A stretch of 64,000 nt of DNA from an uncultured Clostridia bacterium (lineage in GTDB: Bacteria > Bacillota > Clostridia > TANB77 > CAG-465). Below the pieces are notes generated by a model. The model had not been told where the DNA came from. It worked only from the letters and a program-made list of their open reading frames with translations, and did not search any database. Where the stretch lies: the NCBI GenBank assembly GCA_934130595.1, contig CAKOYF010000003.1, positions 73,615 through 137,614 of the forward strand, written 5' to 3'. Below are positions 7,924-17,348 of the stretch, piece after piece (the stretch's first letter is position 1; every line of letters begins with the position of its first letter). The translations under genes and the position numbers were made by a program.

Positions 7924-7975
7924 GAATAATTATAATTTATTAATGCAAGTATCCCTATCAGTCTTATAATTATTC
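7924..7975. repeat. Perfect 12-bp inverted repeat upstream of the radical SAM gene
   Basis: GAATAATTATAA at 7924-7935 is exactly reversed and complemented at 7964-7975, with 28 bases between. It lies in the leader of the radical SAM gene, about 35 bases before its start. It could be an operator pair or an RNA stem; no U-run follows. Confidence 0.6.
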
Positions 7976-8040
7976 AACCTTAAAAACAAATTATTAAATT
8001 TTGCTATATTCTTTTTGCTTCTGCCCGTATTGTAACATTT

Positions 8041-8058
8041 TTGCAACTCATTTGCAAC
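8041..8058. repeat. Short direct repeat TTGCAAC
   Basis: Two copies of TTGCAAC (8041-8047 and 8052-8058), eleven bases apart, about one helical turn, between the prkC terminator and the island. Possibly a regulator site; no further support. Confidence 0.3.
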
Positions 8059-8067
8059 AGTTAAAGC

Positions 8068-8098
8068 AAAAAAAGTGCAAATCGATTGCACTTTTTTT
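8068..8098 (-). terminator. prkC terminator
   Basis: A perfect 13-bp stem (8068-8080 with 8086-8098), 5-base loop, with A and T runs on either side; ends the rlmN-stp-prkC transcript. Confidence 0.85.
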
Positions 8099-8125
8099 GT
8101 TATATTTTGTTTTTATATATTTTTA

Positions 8126-10126
8126 CTAGAAATTCTCTTCTCCACTTTTAATTAGTGAATCATTTACTAAAATATTGTAGCTTACTTTCTCATAACCATT
8201 TATAGTAAATGTTATTTGATTTTTGCTTTCATCATATGTAAATGTTGTATTATTTAAAGCTCCACCATCTACACTTACTTTTACAGATATCTCACTTTGT
8301 TTTGTTCCTGCAGGAATACTACCAACTGTTACAGTTTTATTTACAATTCTTCTATTTACTGTAAGCTTTATTAAGTCTCCTTCTTTTAGAACTGAATTTT
8401 GAGGATATGACTGTGCAAGTACTGTACCATTTAATTTGTTTTGGTCTTCACCATATTCAATTTCAACTTTTAGTTTCATTCCTTCTAATGTGCTTTTTGC
8501 TTCACTCATTGTTTTTCCAACTACACTTGGAACAACAACTTGTTCTTTTCCATCTCCAGAACTAACTACTAGTTTAATTACTGAACCATATGGTCTTTCA
8601 ACATCTTTATAGTCTTGTGACATTACTATTCCTGCTGCTACTGTGTCTGATGTTTTTTCTTCTTGTTCAACAACAAATCCTTGTGTATTTTCAAGTTCAT
8701 ATTTTGCAACTTTTATATCTTTTCCTTCAATATTTGTTACTTTTACAAGTTTTGTTCCTTTACTTACAGTAACATATATTGTCTTATCTGTTGTTTTAGT
8801 TCCTGCATCTGGTTTTTGAGTAATTATTTTTCCTTCTTCATAGTCTTCATTGTATTCTGCACTTGTCTGAGAAATCTTATATCCTTTGCTCTCATATTCT
8901 GCTTTTACATCTTCTATATTTTTTCCAACTATTGATGGAATCTCAACTTCTTGTTCCTTATTCTTATTGTGTATTTTCATAATAAAGAAACCAAATACTA
9001 ATCCTATTACTATAACACTAATTGCTACAACAGAAGTAATAATTATAGCTTTTTTCTTGCCTTTATTTTTATCTTCTGTATCTAATTTTCTAGCTGACTG
9101 AGAACTCTCTGTCTGTTCAGGATTTATCTCTCTTGCTTCTCTTGGCTGTGAAACACTATATGCTGTTCTTGCACTTGATTGTCTAGTTCTAATATTTGGA
9201 ACTAGATTTTCTTCTTCTACATCATTTAGTGTTGGAATAACTTGTGTTGCTCCTGCTTCTATTGAACTACTTGCTCTTGTTGCTAAACTATTAGATGGCT
9301 TAGCTAGTGCAATAGATATATCTGTTAACATCTCTGTAGCTGTCTGATATCTAGTAGCAGTAGATTTTTCCATTGCTTTCATTATTATATCATTTAATGC
9401 TTTGCTTACAGATGGATTTACCACAATTGGTTCTACTGGTACTTCTTGAATATGTTTTAATGCTACTGATACTGCTGATTCAGCATCAAAAGGTAATTTT
9501 CCAGTAGCCATCTCATACATTACAACACCTAATGAATATAAGTCTGATTTAGCATCTGTATAACCACCCTTAGCATGTTCTGGTGAAAAATAATGTACTG
9601 ATCCCATTGTTTTTCCAAAACTTGTTATTGTTGCAGATGTGGCATTTGTTACCTTTGCTATTCCAAAATCTGTAACTTTTGCAACTAAATTTTGATTTAA
9701 TATAATATTTTGAGGTTTTATATCCCTATGAACAATGTGTGCTTTGTGCGCTGCCTCTAATGCAGATGCAATTTGAGCTGCTATTTTTAAAGTAATTTCA
9801 CTAGAAAGAGGTCCTTTTTCTTGGATATAATCCTTTAAAGTTTTACTTTCTAAAAGTTCCATTACAATATAGCTTATTCCTTTATCTTCTCCAACATCAA
9901 AAACAGATACAATGTTTGGATGTATAAGAGACGCTGCACTTTGTGCCTCTGTTCTAAATCTTTTTACAAATACTTCATCTTTTGAAAACTCTTCTTTTAA
10001 AATTTTTACTGCTACATATCTATTCAAAAGATTATCTCTGGCCTTAAATACATAGGCCATTCCACCTTCTCCTACTTTTTCGATAATCTCATATCTACCA
10101 GCAAGAATCTTACCTATTAATTCCAT
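8126..10126 (-). CDS. prkC: PASTA-domain serine/threonine protein kinase PrkC
   Basis: A 666-residue membrane kinase that senses peptidoglycan fragments or lipid II. The kinase domain spans residues about 10-270: glycine loop GEGGMAYVF, Lys41 in VAVK, HRDIKPQN (Asp135) and DFG (153-155). A juxtamembrane linker rich in Ser/Thr leads to a single membrane segment (360-383). Outside lie three PASTA repeats (about 395-460, 461-528 and 533-600) and a C-terminal beta-rich part. The phosphatase gene lies 13 bases upstream, the usual pairing. In spore formers the orthologue triggers germination in response to muropeptides. Start confirmed by a GGAG-type site. Confidence 0.96.
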   Translation of the reverse strand: MELIGKILAGRYEIIEKVGEGGMAYVFKARDNLLNRYVAVKILKEEFSKDEVFVKRFRTEAQSAASLIHPNIVSVFDVGEDKGISYIVMELLESKTLKDYIQEKGPLSSEITLKIAAQIASALEAAHKAHIVHRDIKPQNIILNQNLVAKVTDFGIAKVTNATSATITSFGKTMGSVHYFSPEHAKGGYTDAKSDLYSLGVVMYEMATGKLPFDAESAVSVALKHIQEVPVEPIVVNPSVSKALNDIIMKAMEKSTATRYQTATEMLTDISIALAKPSNSLATRASSSIEAGATQVIPTLNDVEEENLVPNIRTRQSSARTAYSVSQPREAREINPEQTESSQSARKLDTEDKNKGKKKAIIITSVVAISVIVIGLVFGFFIMKIHNKNKEQEVEIPSIVGKNIEDVKAEYESKGYKISQTSAEYNEDYEEGKIITQKPDAGTKTTDKTIYVTVSKGTKLVKVTNIEGKDIKVAKYELENTQGFVVEQEEKTSDTVAAGIVMSQDYKDVERPYGSVIKLVVSSGDGKEQVVVPSVVGKTMSEAKSTLEGMKLKVEIEYGEDQNKLNGTVLAQSYPQNSVLKEGDLIKLTVNRRIVNKTVTVGSIPAGTKQSEISVKVSVDGGALNNTTFTYDESKNQITFTINGYEKVSYNILVNDSLIKSGEENF

Positions 10127-10139
10127 AAATGTCTCCCCT

Positions 10140-10877
10140 TTATATTTCTACAACAACTACAGTGATATTATCTGTTCCACCATTTAAATTTGCTCTATCT
10201 ATAAAAATATCTGATAATATCATAAAATCTACGTTTTTAACTGTTTGTAAAATATCTTCATTTGACAACATATTAGTAAGTCCATCAGAGCATAAAATTA
10301 AATATCCTTTTTCTTTAATAAAGATATCTACTTTAGTGTCTATTTTATCAAATATACCTAAAGCTTTTGTTAACACATGCTTTTGTGGATGCGTAGCTGC
10401 TTCACTAACTTTAATTAAATTTTTCTTTAACAATTCATTTACATAAGTATCATCTACTGTAACTTGTTCAATGTTTTGCTTTGTTTCATCTATATAATAT
10501 ATTCTACTATCTCCAACAGATTCATAGTATAATTTTCCATTTACTTTTCCTACTAATGCAATTGTTGTTCCCATGCCTTTGTATTTTGGGTTTGACATTT
10601 GCATACTATATATTTTTTGATTTGTTATTTGTATTAGTTGCTTGAAAAATTGCTTTATGTCATGCTCATCTGACTTTTTTAGAGTCTCTAAGTTAATTTC
10701 AAAATTATCTCTTATGCTATTAACTGCAACCTTACTAGCAACTTCACCACTAGAGTATCCACCTAGACCATCAGCTACTACAAATAGAGCTGTATTTTCA
10801 TCGTATATTCTTGCATATAAATTATCTTCGTTATTCTCTCTTTTTAATCCAACATCTGTTTTAGCTGTATATCTCAT
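10140..10877 (-). CDS. stp: PP2C-type protein phosphatase (Stp/PrpC)
   Basis: A 245-residue metal-dependent phosphatase that reverses PrkC phosphorylation. Motifs in order: TDVGLKRENNEDN at the N-terminus, VADGLGGYSSGE, LCSDGLTNML and a C-terminal GGTDNITVVVVE. A longer frame begins at 10928, but the AGAGGTG site and the family's usual N-terminus (MRYTAKTD) place the start at 10877; the extra residues overlap the promoter described separately. It forms a two-gene unit with prkC and follows rlmN, the typical Firmicute order. Confidence 0.94.
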   Translation of the reverse strand: MRYTAKTDVGLKRENNEDNLYARIYDENTALFVVADGLGGYSSGEVASKVAVNSIRDNFEINLETLKKSDEHDIKQFFKQLIQITNQKIYSMQMSNPKYKGMGTTIALVGKVNGKLYYESVGDSRIYYIDETKQNIEQVTVDDTYVNELLKKNLIKVSEAATHPQKHVLTKALGIFDKIDTKVDIFIKEKGYLILCSDGLTNMLSNEDILQTVKNVDFMILSDIFIDRANLNGGTDNITVVVVEI

Positions 10878-10898
10878 CTTTTCACCTCTTATTCTCTT

Positions 10899-10928
10899 AT
10901 TATAACAGAGAACCAAAACTTTTTTCAA
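10899..10928 (-). promoter_or_regulatory. Promoter of stp-prkC
   Basis: TTGAAA (10923-10928), 18-base spacer, TATAAT (10899-10904) on the minus strand, immediately after the rlmN stop codon. It would allow the phosphatase-kinase pair to be expressed apart from rlmN. Confidence 0.65.
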
Positions 10929-10934
10929 GCATTT

Positions 10935-12014
10935 TTAATTATTCTCTTTTAATGTATATTTTTTCTGTGCAAACTCATCTGTCTTATCTATATACTTCTT
11001 TCTTAATTGTCCACATGCAGCATCTATATCTGATCCTAATTCACGTCTTACTGTTGTAACAACTCCACAAGAATTTAAAGTATTCATAAATTCTTCAATG
11101 TTCTTTTCTGGTGCTTTTTTATATACGCCATTTTTTATCTCATTTACTGGTATTAAATTTACATGTGCTATCATTCCTTTTAATAGCTTAGCAAGTGCAA
11201 GTGCATCTTCTTTTGAGTCATTTTGTCCGTAAATTAATGCATATTCAAAAGAAATTCTTCTACCTGTTATCCTAATATATTCTTTACAAGCATCTAATAT
11301 TTCTTTTATTGTGTACTTATTTGCAATTGGCATTGTTTGTCTTCTTTTCTCATCTGTTGTAGCATGTAAAGAAATTGATAAAGTACATTGTATATTCTCA
11401 TTTGCTAAACGATAAATATTTGGTACAAGTCCACATGTAGATAAACTTATATGTCTTGCTCCTATATTTAAACCTAAGGGATAATTTATTTGTCTTATAC
11501 TCTTTACAACATTATCATAATTATCTAAAGGTTCTCCGATTCCCATGTATACAATATTTGAAATTTTTTCTCCAGTATATCTTTCTACTGTTAATAATTG
11601 TCCTTCTATTTCAGATGCTAAAAGTGGTCTTACAAATCCTTCTTTTGTAGAAGCACAAAACTTGCATCCCATTTTACATCCAACTTCACTTGATACACAA
11701 ATTGTATTTCCATGATGATATTTCATAAGAACAGATTCTATTGCATTGCTATCTGGTAACTCTATTAAAAATTTCATTGTTCCATCTTTTTTAGACTTTT
11801 GACATTCTATTACTTTAAGTTCTAGTATATAAGTTCTTTCTTTAAGCTTTTCTCTTAAAGCTTTTGATATATCTGTCATTTGATCAAAATCTAAAACTTT
11901 TTCTCTGTGAATCCATTTAAAGATTTGTCTTGCATGAAATTTTTTTTCTCCTAACTCCTCAATGAAATTTTCTAGTTCTTCAAAAGTTAATTCATTTATA
12001 TTTATTTTCTCCAT
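10935..12014 (-). CDS. rlmN: 23S rRNA A2503 / tRNA A37 C2-methyltransferase RlmN
   Basis: A 359-residue radical SAM enzyme. The cluster-binding cysteines are Cys113, Cys117 and Cys120 (GCKMGCKFC), followed by YMGIGEPLDNY, and the second catalytic cysteine is near the C-terminus in GSDIDAACGQLR, the residue that carries the methyl group in this family. It methylates C2 of A2503 in the peptidyl-transferase centre and of A37 in some tRNAs, using a ping-pong mechanism. All essential residues are present. Absence of a Cfr-type feature and the housekeeping context favour RlmN over Cfr. Upstream lies the terminator of the MazG-like gene, so it probably has its own promoter in the short gap. Confidence 0.96.
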   Translation of the reverse strand: MEKININELTFEELENFIEELGEKKFHARQIFKWIHREKVLDFDQMTDISKALREKLKERTYILELKVIECQKSKKDGTMKFLIELPDSNAIESVLMKYHHGNTICVSSEVGCKMGCKFCASTKEGFVRPLLASEIEGQLLTVERYTGEKISNIVYMGIGEPLDNYDNVVKSIRQINYPLGLNIGARHISLSTCGLVPNIYRLANENIQCTLSISLHATTDEKRRQTMPIANKYTIKEILDACKEYIRITGRRISFEYALIYGQNDSKEDALALAKLLKGMIAHVNLIPVNEIKNGVYKKAPEKNIEEFMNTLNSCGVVTTVRRELGSDIDAACGQLRKKYIDKTDEFAQKKYTLKENN

Positions 12015-12076
12015 TTTTTCTCCTTTTTATAACATATATATAATACTACAAAATAGACATTTTTTCAACTAAGAAA

Positions 12077-12101
12077 AGATGTACTTTGCTAAAGTACATC
12101 T
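12077..12101 (-). terminator. Terminator after the MazG-like gene
   Basis: A perfect 11-bp stem (12077-12087 with 12091-12101), three-base loop, followed on the minus strand by TTTTCTT. Confidence 0.8.
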
Positions 12102-12107
12102 AAAAAA

Positions 12108-12410
12108 TTACTCTCCTTCAATTTTTATATGAGCACCATTTACTTTTTTATATATTCTTTTTTCATTTTTTACCATCTTATGCTCAATTTGTTCTTTTAA
12201 ATCAAAACCTAATATCTCACTTAATCCTAGTAAGTATATTGCAATATCTGCAAGTTCTTCACCTAAGTCATCTTTTTCTTTTAAATACGCATCATAGGCT
12301 TCTGCAACTTCACCATATAAGTAGCAAAATTCCTTTGGTACATCTGTTATATTAAATCCTTTGTTTACTTTATTTTGGTAAACTCTTTTTTGCATTTCTG
12401 TTAAATCCAT
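12108..12410 (-). CDS. MazG-like nucleotide pyrophosphohydrolase
   Basis: A 100-residue all-alpha MazG-like protein. The first metal-binding helix reads GEVAEAYDAY and the second GEELADIAIYLL, giving the E-E-x-x-D ligand pattern, followed by KMVKNEKRIYKK, a typical end for this family. Such proteins hydrolyse NTPs or dNTPs to monophosphates, often to clean non-canonical nucleotides; the exact substrate is not visible. The gene is 15 bases downstream of fmt and ends the ftsK-def-fmt run with a terminator. Confidence 0.85.
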   Translation of the reverse strand: MDLTEMQKRVYQNKVNKGFNITDVPKEFCYLYGEVAEAYDAYLKEKDDLGEELADIAIYLLGLSEILGFDLKEQIEHKMVKNEKRIYKKVNGAHIKIEGE

Positions 12411-12425
12411 TTTTCTTCCTCCATA

Positions 12426-13379
12426 CTATATAAATTTATCCATCATATTAAGTCTGTTTCCAGCCATAAAAGCTTTTATATCCATCCTTCTTGAATTTTC
12501 TGGTTGTATTTGATTTATCATTACATATCCTTGTGTACACCTAATATATAGTGAATCTTTAGACATAAGTAGTATATCTCCTGGTTCTACAGTCTTGTCT
12601 ATACTCTCATCTTCTACATAGTCTACATCAAATACTTTAAATTTTCTTCCATCTTCTAATTCCATGTATGTACCTGGAAATGGAGAAAGTCCTCTAACAA
12701 AATTAAAGATTTCTCTTGGTTTTTTAGAAAAGTCTATTTTTGTCATCTCTCTTGTAATCATAGGAGCTAACGTTCCCTCTTCTGGCTGTGCTACAGGAGT
12801 AATTGTACCTTCAACTAATTTATCTATAGTTTTAACTAGTAATTCTGCTCCCATAACCATTAATTTATCATGAATAGATTCTAAATTATATTCATCTTTA
12901 ATCTCAAGTTCTTCTTTTAAAAGCATATCTCCAGTATCCATTCCTACATCCATAAGCATTGTTGTAATTCCTGTTTTTTCTTCACCATTAATTAGTGCCC
13001 ATTGCATTGGAGCAGCTCCTCTATATTTTGGAAGTAATGATCCATGAACATTAACACATCCATATTTAGGAATTTGTAATACCTCTGGTGGCAATATTTT
13101 TCCGTATGCAACTACAGCTATAACATCTGGGTTTAATTTTTTTAATATATTTATTACCTCTTCATTCTTTTTTACTTTCTTAGGTTGATATACTGGTATA
13201 TTTTTTTCTAACGCATATTCTTTTACAGCAGATGCCTTAAGTTTCATTCCTCTACCAGATGGTTTATCTGGATTTGTAAAGCATCCTACTATATTAAATC
13301 CAGCTTCATACAATTTTTTTAATGATTCTCTTGCAAACTCTGGAGTTCCCATGAATACTACTCTAATATCTTTTCTCAT
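12426..13379 (-). CDS. fmt: Methionyl-tRNA formyltransferase
   Basis: A 317-residue enzyme that transfers a formyl group from 10-formyltetrahydrofolate to initiator Met-tRNA. The N-terminal formyltransferase domain carries Asn110, His112 and Asp148 (VNVHGSLLPKYRG and MDVGMDTGD), the classical catalytic trio, and the C-terminal OB-like tRNA-binding domain starts near residue 210. It works in sequence with peptide deformylase, encoded two genes upstream, and with FolD-derived one-carbon units (folD is in the window). A hairpin just upstream could attenuate read-through from the membrane protein gene. Confidence 0.96.
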   Translation of the reverse strand: MRKDIRVVFMGTPEFARESLKKLYEAGFNIVGCFTNPDKPSGRGMKLKASAVKEYALEKNIPVYQPKKVKKNEEVINILKKLNPDVIAVVAYGKILPPEVLQIPKYGCVNVHGSLLPKYRGAAPMQWALINGEEKTGITTMLMDVGMDTGDMLLKEELEIKDEYNLESIHDKLMVMGAELLVKTIDKLVEGTITPVAQPEEGTLAPMITREMTKIDFSKKPREIFNFVRGLSPFPGTYMELEDGRKFKVFDVDYVEDESIDKTVEPGDILLMSKDSLYIRCTQGYVMINQIQPENSRRMDIKAFMAGNRLNMMDKFI

Positions 13380-13406
13380 AAACTTTTGCTCCTTTCTAAA
13401 GAAAAA

Positions 13407-13432
13407 GATTAAGATAATTATGTATCTTAACC
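13407..13432 (-). terminator. Hairpin terminator between membrane protein gene and fmt
   Basis: A 10-bp stem with one G-U pair (13407-13416 with 13423-13432), six-base loop, followed on the minus strand by TTTTTCTTT. Because it sits inside an otherwise continuous gene run it may attenuate rather than end transcription. Confidence 0.65.
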
Positions 13433-13433
13433 T

Positions 13434-14324
13434 TTAAATATTAATTTCTACTCTATTAAACACTAATTTGTCTTCTTTAATATCATAAAAAATCTCAACT
13501 TTTCCAACTGTCTTATTTTCTGTTAAACTTTCATCTAAGCTATATAACACATATTGTGTTGTAACAAATTCTAGTATTCCATCATTGTTAGTATCTCTAA
13601 AATCAAACTTAGATATTCTGTCTCTTAAATAAGTTTCTCTGTATTTTGATAAATCTAATGATAATTCTGAAAGATCTAATTTCTTTTCATCCTTATCTTC
13701 ATTTAAATAATTTTTATTATAGTTGTCTAGTGATATTTTAATTTTACTATTTTCTTCATCTTTACTTGTGTATATAGTATATCCAAGTAATTCTTGGTCT
13801 GTTGTGTTTTTAGTAATGTTTACAACACTACCATCTTTTGTTTCTAGTAAATCTACATCTCCATTATAATCTGAAATTAAATAATATCTATTTTGTTCAT
13901 CTTCAACTATTTTTAAGTTAACATCTGCTTTATATTCTTTTTCTGTATCGTATTTTGTAACTTCATTAGTACTTCCATTTACTATTACAAAAGATACATC
14001 TTGATAAAGTTCTACTGTAGAATTTAATATATTTTCACTAGTTCTTTTTTCTTTTCCCATTATAAAAACATAATCTAATACTTTATCATTATCTAAATCT
14101 CTCTTATAAATTCTAATAACAGAATTTTCTCCTAAATCATATTTTGATGCTACTTCTTTTTCATATATTAATTTAAGTCCAGATTCTGAAGAATTAAATT
14201 TGTATACTAAATTTACTCCAAAACCAAGAAGTGAAAACAATATTACTAAAAGAATGGCTTTTTTTAATCTTTTAAATGAAAATATAAAACCACATTTTTT
14301 AATAATTTTAGAAAATCTTTTCAT
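13434..14324 (-). CDS. Membrane-anchored protein of unknown function
   Basis: Not recognised. The 296-residue protein has a basic N-terminus and one hydrophobic segment (residues about 22-42), then a hydrophilic, probably extracytoplasmic region. Two stretches, RDLDNDKVLDYVFIMG and FRDTNNDGILEFVTTQ, resemble Asp/Asn-rich calcium-binding loops of the kind found in FG-GAP or VCBS proteins, about 180 residues apart. Its place between def and fmt in a translation-related run does not explain it. Two ATGs are adjacent; the second, at 14324, spaces better from the GGAG site. Confidence 0.6.
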   Translation of the reverse strand: MKRFSKIIKKCGFIFSFKRLKKAILLVILFSLLGFGVNLVYKFNSSESGLKLIYEKEVASKYDLGENSVIRIYKRDLDNDKVLDYVFIMGKEKRTSENILNSTVELYQDVSFVIVNGSTNEVTKYDTEKEYKADVNLKIVEDEQNRYYLISDYNGDVDLLETKDGSVVNITKNTTDQELLGYTIYTSKDEENSKIKISLDNYNKNYLNEDKDEKKLDLSELSLDLSKYRETYLRDRISKFDFRDTNNDGILEFVTTQYVLYSLDESLTENKTVGKVEIFYDIKEDKLVFNRVEINI

Positions 14325-14339
14325 CATATCTCCTTTATA

Positions 14340-14810
14340 CTATTTTTGTTCCTCAACTCTATCTAGAAAAACTATACCATCTAGATGATCTATTTCATGT
14401 TGAAGTACAACAGCTTCAATTTCTTTTGCATTTATTTTTTTCTTTTTTCCATCTATATCTGTATATTCAACTGTTACTTTCTCATGTCTTAATACATTTT
14501 CATATATATCTGGGAATGATAAACATCCTTCTTCTACTTCAATCATAGCTTTAGATCTTGAAGTTATTTTAGGATTAATTAGTATATGACCTTCTTTTTT
14601 TGCTCCTTCTTCTATGTATTTTATATCATAAACAATTATTCTTTTTAACATTCCAACTTGGCATGCTGCAAGTCCAATACCATCATTTTTATACATAGTA
14701 TCAAGCATATCTTGTCCAAGTTCTTTTATTTTTTCATCAATTTTTTCTACTTCTCTACATTTTTTAGATAAAATATCGTCTCCACTTTTTCTAATTTCTC
14801 TAATTGCCAT
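14340..14810 (-). CDS. def: Peptide deformylase
   Basis: A 156-residue metallopeptidase that removes the formyl group from new proteins. All three family motifs are present: GIGLAACQVG (44-53), EGCLSFP (94-100, metal ligand Cys96) and QHEIDHLDG (137-145, ligands His138 and His142, catalytic Glu139). It lies 18 bases after ftsK and upstream of fmt, its functional partner. Confidence 0.97.
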   Translation of the reverse strand: MAIREIRKSGDDILSKKCREVEKIDEKIKELGQDMLDTMYKNDGIGLAACQVGMLKRIIVYDIKYIEEGAKKEGHILINPKITSRSKAMIEVEEGCLSFPDIYENVLRHEKVTVEYTDIDGKKKKINAKEIEAVVLQHEIDHLDGIVFLDRVEEQK

Positions 14811-14828
14811 TTTTAATTTTTTCCTCCA

Positions 14829-17324
14829 TTACAATTCTATATCTATTTTTGATCTACTTTGTGTATTTTCTACATTTTCTGCTACATTTTGTACTGGTTG
14901 TATAACTTCAGCTGATGCTGTTTCATCTCCACTATCATTATTATTAGCAGAATTATTTGTACCCATTTTTAATTCTTGCCATTCCTCTTTTGATATAAGT
15001 ACTTGTCTAGGCTTACTTCCATCATAACCAGAAATAAGTCCACGGGCTTCCATTTGGTCTACTATTCTTCCTGCTCTAGAATATCCTATTTTAAATTTTC
15101 TTTGAAGCATAGATGCTGATGCCTGTCCCATATCAAGTACAAGATCTATAGCATCATCTAATAGTTCATCTGCATCATCTTGTTCTTCATCTTGACTTCC
15201 ACCTGCATTTTTACTATTTGCTTTTTCTATACTCTCTATAATGTTACTATCATATGTAACATTAGTATTTTCTTTTATTTCATTTACAATATTTTCAATT
15301 TCTTCTTCTGAAACAAAAGTTCCTTGCATTCTAAGTGGTTTAGCCTCTCCTACTGGATAGTATAACATATCTCCTTTTCCAAGTAGTTTTTCTGCTCCGG
15401 CCATATCTAGTATTGTTCTAGAATCTACTTGTGAAGAAACAGTAAATGCAATACGTGATGGTACATTTGCTTTAATTATACCAGTGATAACATCAACTGA
15501 TGGTCTTTGTGTTGCTATAATTAAATGCATGCCTGCAGCTCTTGCCATCTGTGCTAATCTACAAATTGCATCTTCAACATCATTTGGCGCTACCATCATT
15601 AAATCTGCAAGTTCATCGATTATTATTACAATTTGAGGTAATTTTACTCCCTCTTCTTTTTCCATCACTGCATTATATCCTTTAATGTCTTTAACGCCTT
15701 TTGATGCAAAAAGATTATATCTGTTAACCATTTCTTGTACTGCCCAGTTAAGTGCACCTGCTGCCTTTTTAGGGTCTGTTACAACTGGAATTAATAAGTG
15801 TGGTATACCATTATATCCTGAAAGCTCAACCATTTTTGGATCTACAAGTATCATTTTTACTTCACTTGGTTTAGCTTTATATAATATTGATACAATTATT
15901 GAGTTTATGCATACACTCTTACCAGATCCTGTAGCACCTGCAATAAGTGCGTGAGGCATCTTAGCTATATCTCCTACACAGACTTCTCCAGCAGCATTTT
16001 TTCCTAGTGCAAAACATAGTTTAGATTTATGATTTTTAAATACGTCTGATTCAATTACTTCTCTTAACATTACTGATTCAGTAACTGAATTTGGAACTTC
16101 AATTCCAACAGCAGCTTTTCCAGGAATTGGAGCTTCAATTCTAATAGTTTTAGCTGCTAAGCTTAATGCAATATCATCAGATAAGCCAACTATTTTACTT
16201 ACTCTTACACCAGTATTTGGAGTTAATTCATATCTAGTAACAGTAGGTCCTTTAGTAACGTTTGTAACTTTTGCTTCTACTCCAAAACTAGCAAGTGTTC
16301 TTTGTAATTTTGCTGCAACTGCTTTGATTTCTCTTCCATCAAATGTTTTTTCTGCTTTAGGCTCTTGTAATAAGTCAATAGATGGAAATGTATAATTTTC
16401 ATCTTCAACGTGAGCTGTGTGATCTAATGTTAATACTTCTTTTACACTCTTATCTTCTTTTTCTTCTTTTTGAAGTTTAAAGAACTCATCTCTTTTTTGT
16501 TTTCCTTTAACTTCAGCTTCTGAAGGTTGTCCTCCAAGCTTGCTAAAATCGAACTCTACTTGCTCTGCTCTATCTAAATTTAAATTATCATCTACATTAG
16601 GGCTTCCTTTTTCTTTTAGTTTTTCTTGTTCTCTTTCAAGTTTAGCCTTTTCTCTTCTAGATAGTTTTGAAACTTTATTTCCGAAATTGTCTGTATACTC
16701 ATATCTTTTTACATCATCATCTCTAAATAATGTGTTTATAACATTATTTAGATGGTCAACAATATAATTAAATCCATAAGATATTGCTCCGAAAAATTGT
16801 TTAAATGATATGTTATATATAAACAAAGTAACAATAAAGGTTATTAGTAGGAATATTATTCTAGCTGGTACTATTCCAACTATTCCTGCCAAAGCTCCAC
16901 CTAATATAGTTCCTATTGCTCCACCATAGTTTTGCTTTGCTATACCAGCATTTACACTATCTATAACTGCTTTTATCGGATTTGAGTATAAATTAATATT
17001 TGTTTGAGTAAATACAGTTAATGTTGCAGCAATAAGTGCTATAATAATTAAACCTTTTCTAATTTCAGCAAAAGAATTTACTCTTTTTTCAGACATTATA
17101 CAATACGTTCCAACTATCATAAGCAATATAGGAAATGTATATGCAGAATTTCCTAAAGCACCTAAAAATACTATTTTACATATTTGTGCAAAGCTTCCAA
17201 CATTTTTAAAGCCTATAAACACGGCTAAAATCAGACCAAATACTACTAAAAAGCCACCTAACATATCATTTGTTATTGTTTTTTGCTCTTTTTTACTTGG
17301 TCTTCCTCTCTTACTCTTACCCAT
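14829..17324 (-). CDS. ftsK: DNA translocase FtsK/SpoIIIE
   Basis: An 831-residue septal DNA pump that clears chromosome ends from the closing septum; in spore formers this family moves the chromosome into the forespore. Four to five membrane helices occupy residues about 20-175, followed by a charged linker and the hexameric motor: Walker A GATGSGKS (463-470), Walker B IIIDEL (D568, E569). The C-terminal gamma winged helix that reads KOPS/SRS sites covers about 700-775 (QRKFKIGYSRAGRIVDQME). Whether the organism has one or two such proteins, and so whether this one is SpoIIIE in function, cannot be told from the window. Confidence 0.94.
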   Translation of the reverse strand: MGKSKRGRPSKKEQKTITNDMLGGFLVVFGLILAVFIGFKNVGSFAQICKIVFLGALGNSAYTFPILLMIVGTYCIMSEKRVNSFAEIRKGLIIIALIAATLTVFTQTNINLYSNPIKAVIDSVNAGIAKQNYGGAIGTILGGALAGIVGIVPARIIFLLITFIVTLFIYNISFKQFFGAISYGFNYIVDHLNNVINTLFRDDDVKRYEYTDNFGNKVSKLSRREKAKLEREQEKLKEKGSPNVDDNLNLDRAEQVEFDFSKLGGQPSEAEVKGKQKRDEFFKLQKEEKEDKSVKEVLTLDHTAHVEDENYTFPSIDLLQEPKAEKTFDGREIKAVAAKLQRTLASFGVEAKVTNVTKGPTVTRYELTPNTGVRVSKIVGLSDDIALSLAAKTIRIEAPIPGKAAVGIEVPNSVTESVMLREVIESDVFKNHKSKLCFALGKNAAGEVCVGDIAKMPHALIAGATGSGKSVCINSIIVSILYKAKPSEVKMILVDPKMVELSGYNGIPHLLIPVVTDPKKAAGALNWAVQEMVNRYNLFASKGVKDIKGYNAVMEKEEGVKLPQIVIIIDELADLMMVAPNDVEDAICRLAQMARAAGMHLIIATQRPSVDVITGIIKANVPSRIAFTVSSQVDSRTILDMAGAEKLLGKGDMLYYPVGEAKPLRMQGTFVSEEEIENIVNEIKENTNVTYDSNIIESIEKANSKNAGGSQDEEQDDADELLDDAIDLVLDMGQASASMLQRKFKIGYSRAGRIVDQMEARGLISGYDGSKPRQVLISKEEWQELKMGTNNSANNNDSGDETASAEVIQPVQNVAENVENTQSRSKIDIEL

Positions 17325-17348
17325 CTTATCACAACCTCTACAAAAAAT

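Noticed and set aside
8590..9101. Plus-strand frames opposite prkC rich in Phe, Leu and Ser
   Set aside because: They are antisense shadows of the kinase gene with no ribosome sites and low-complexity translations.
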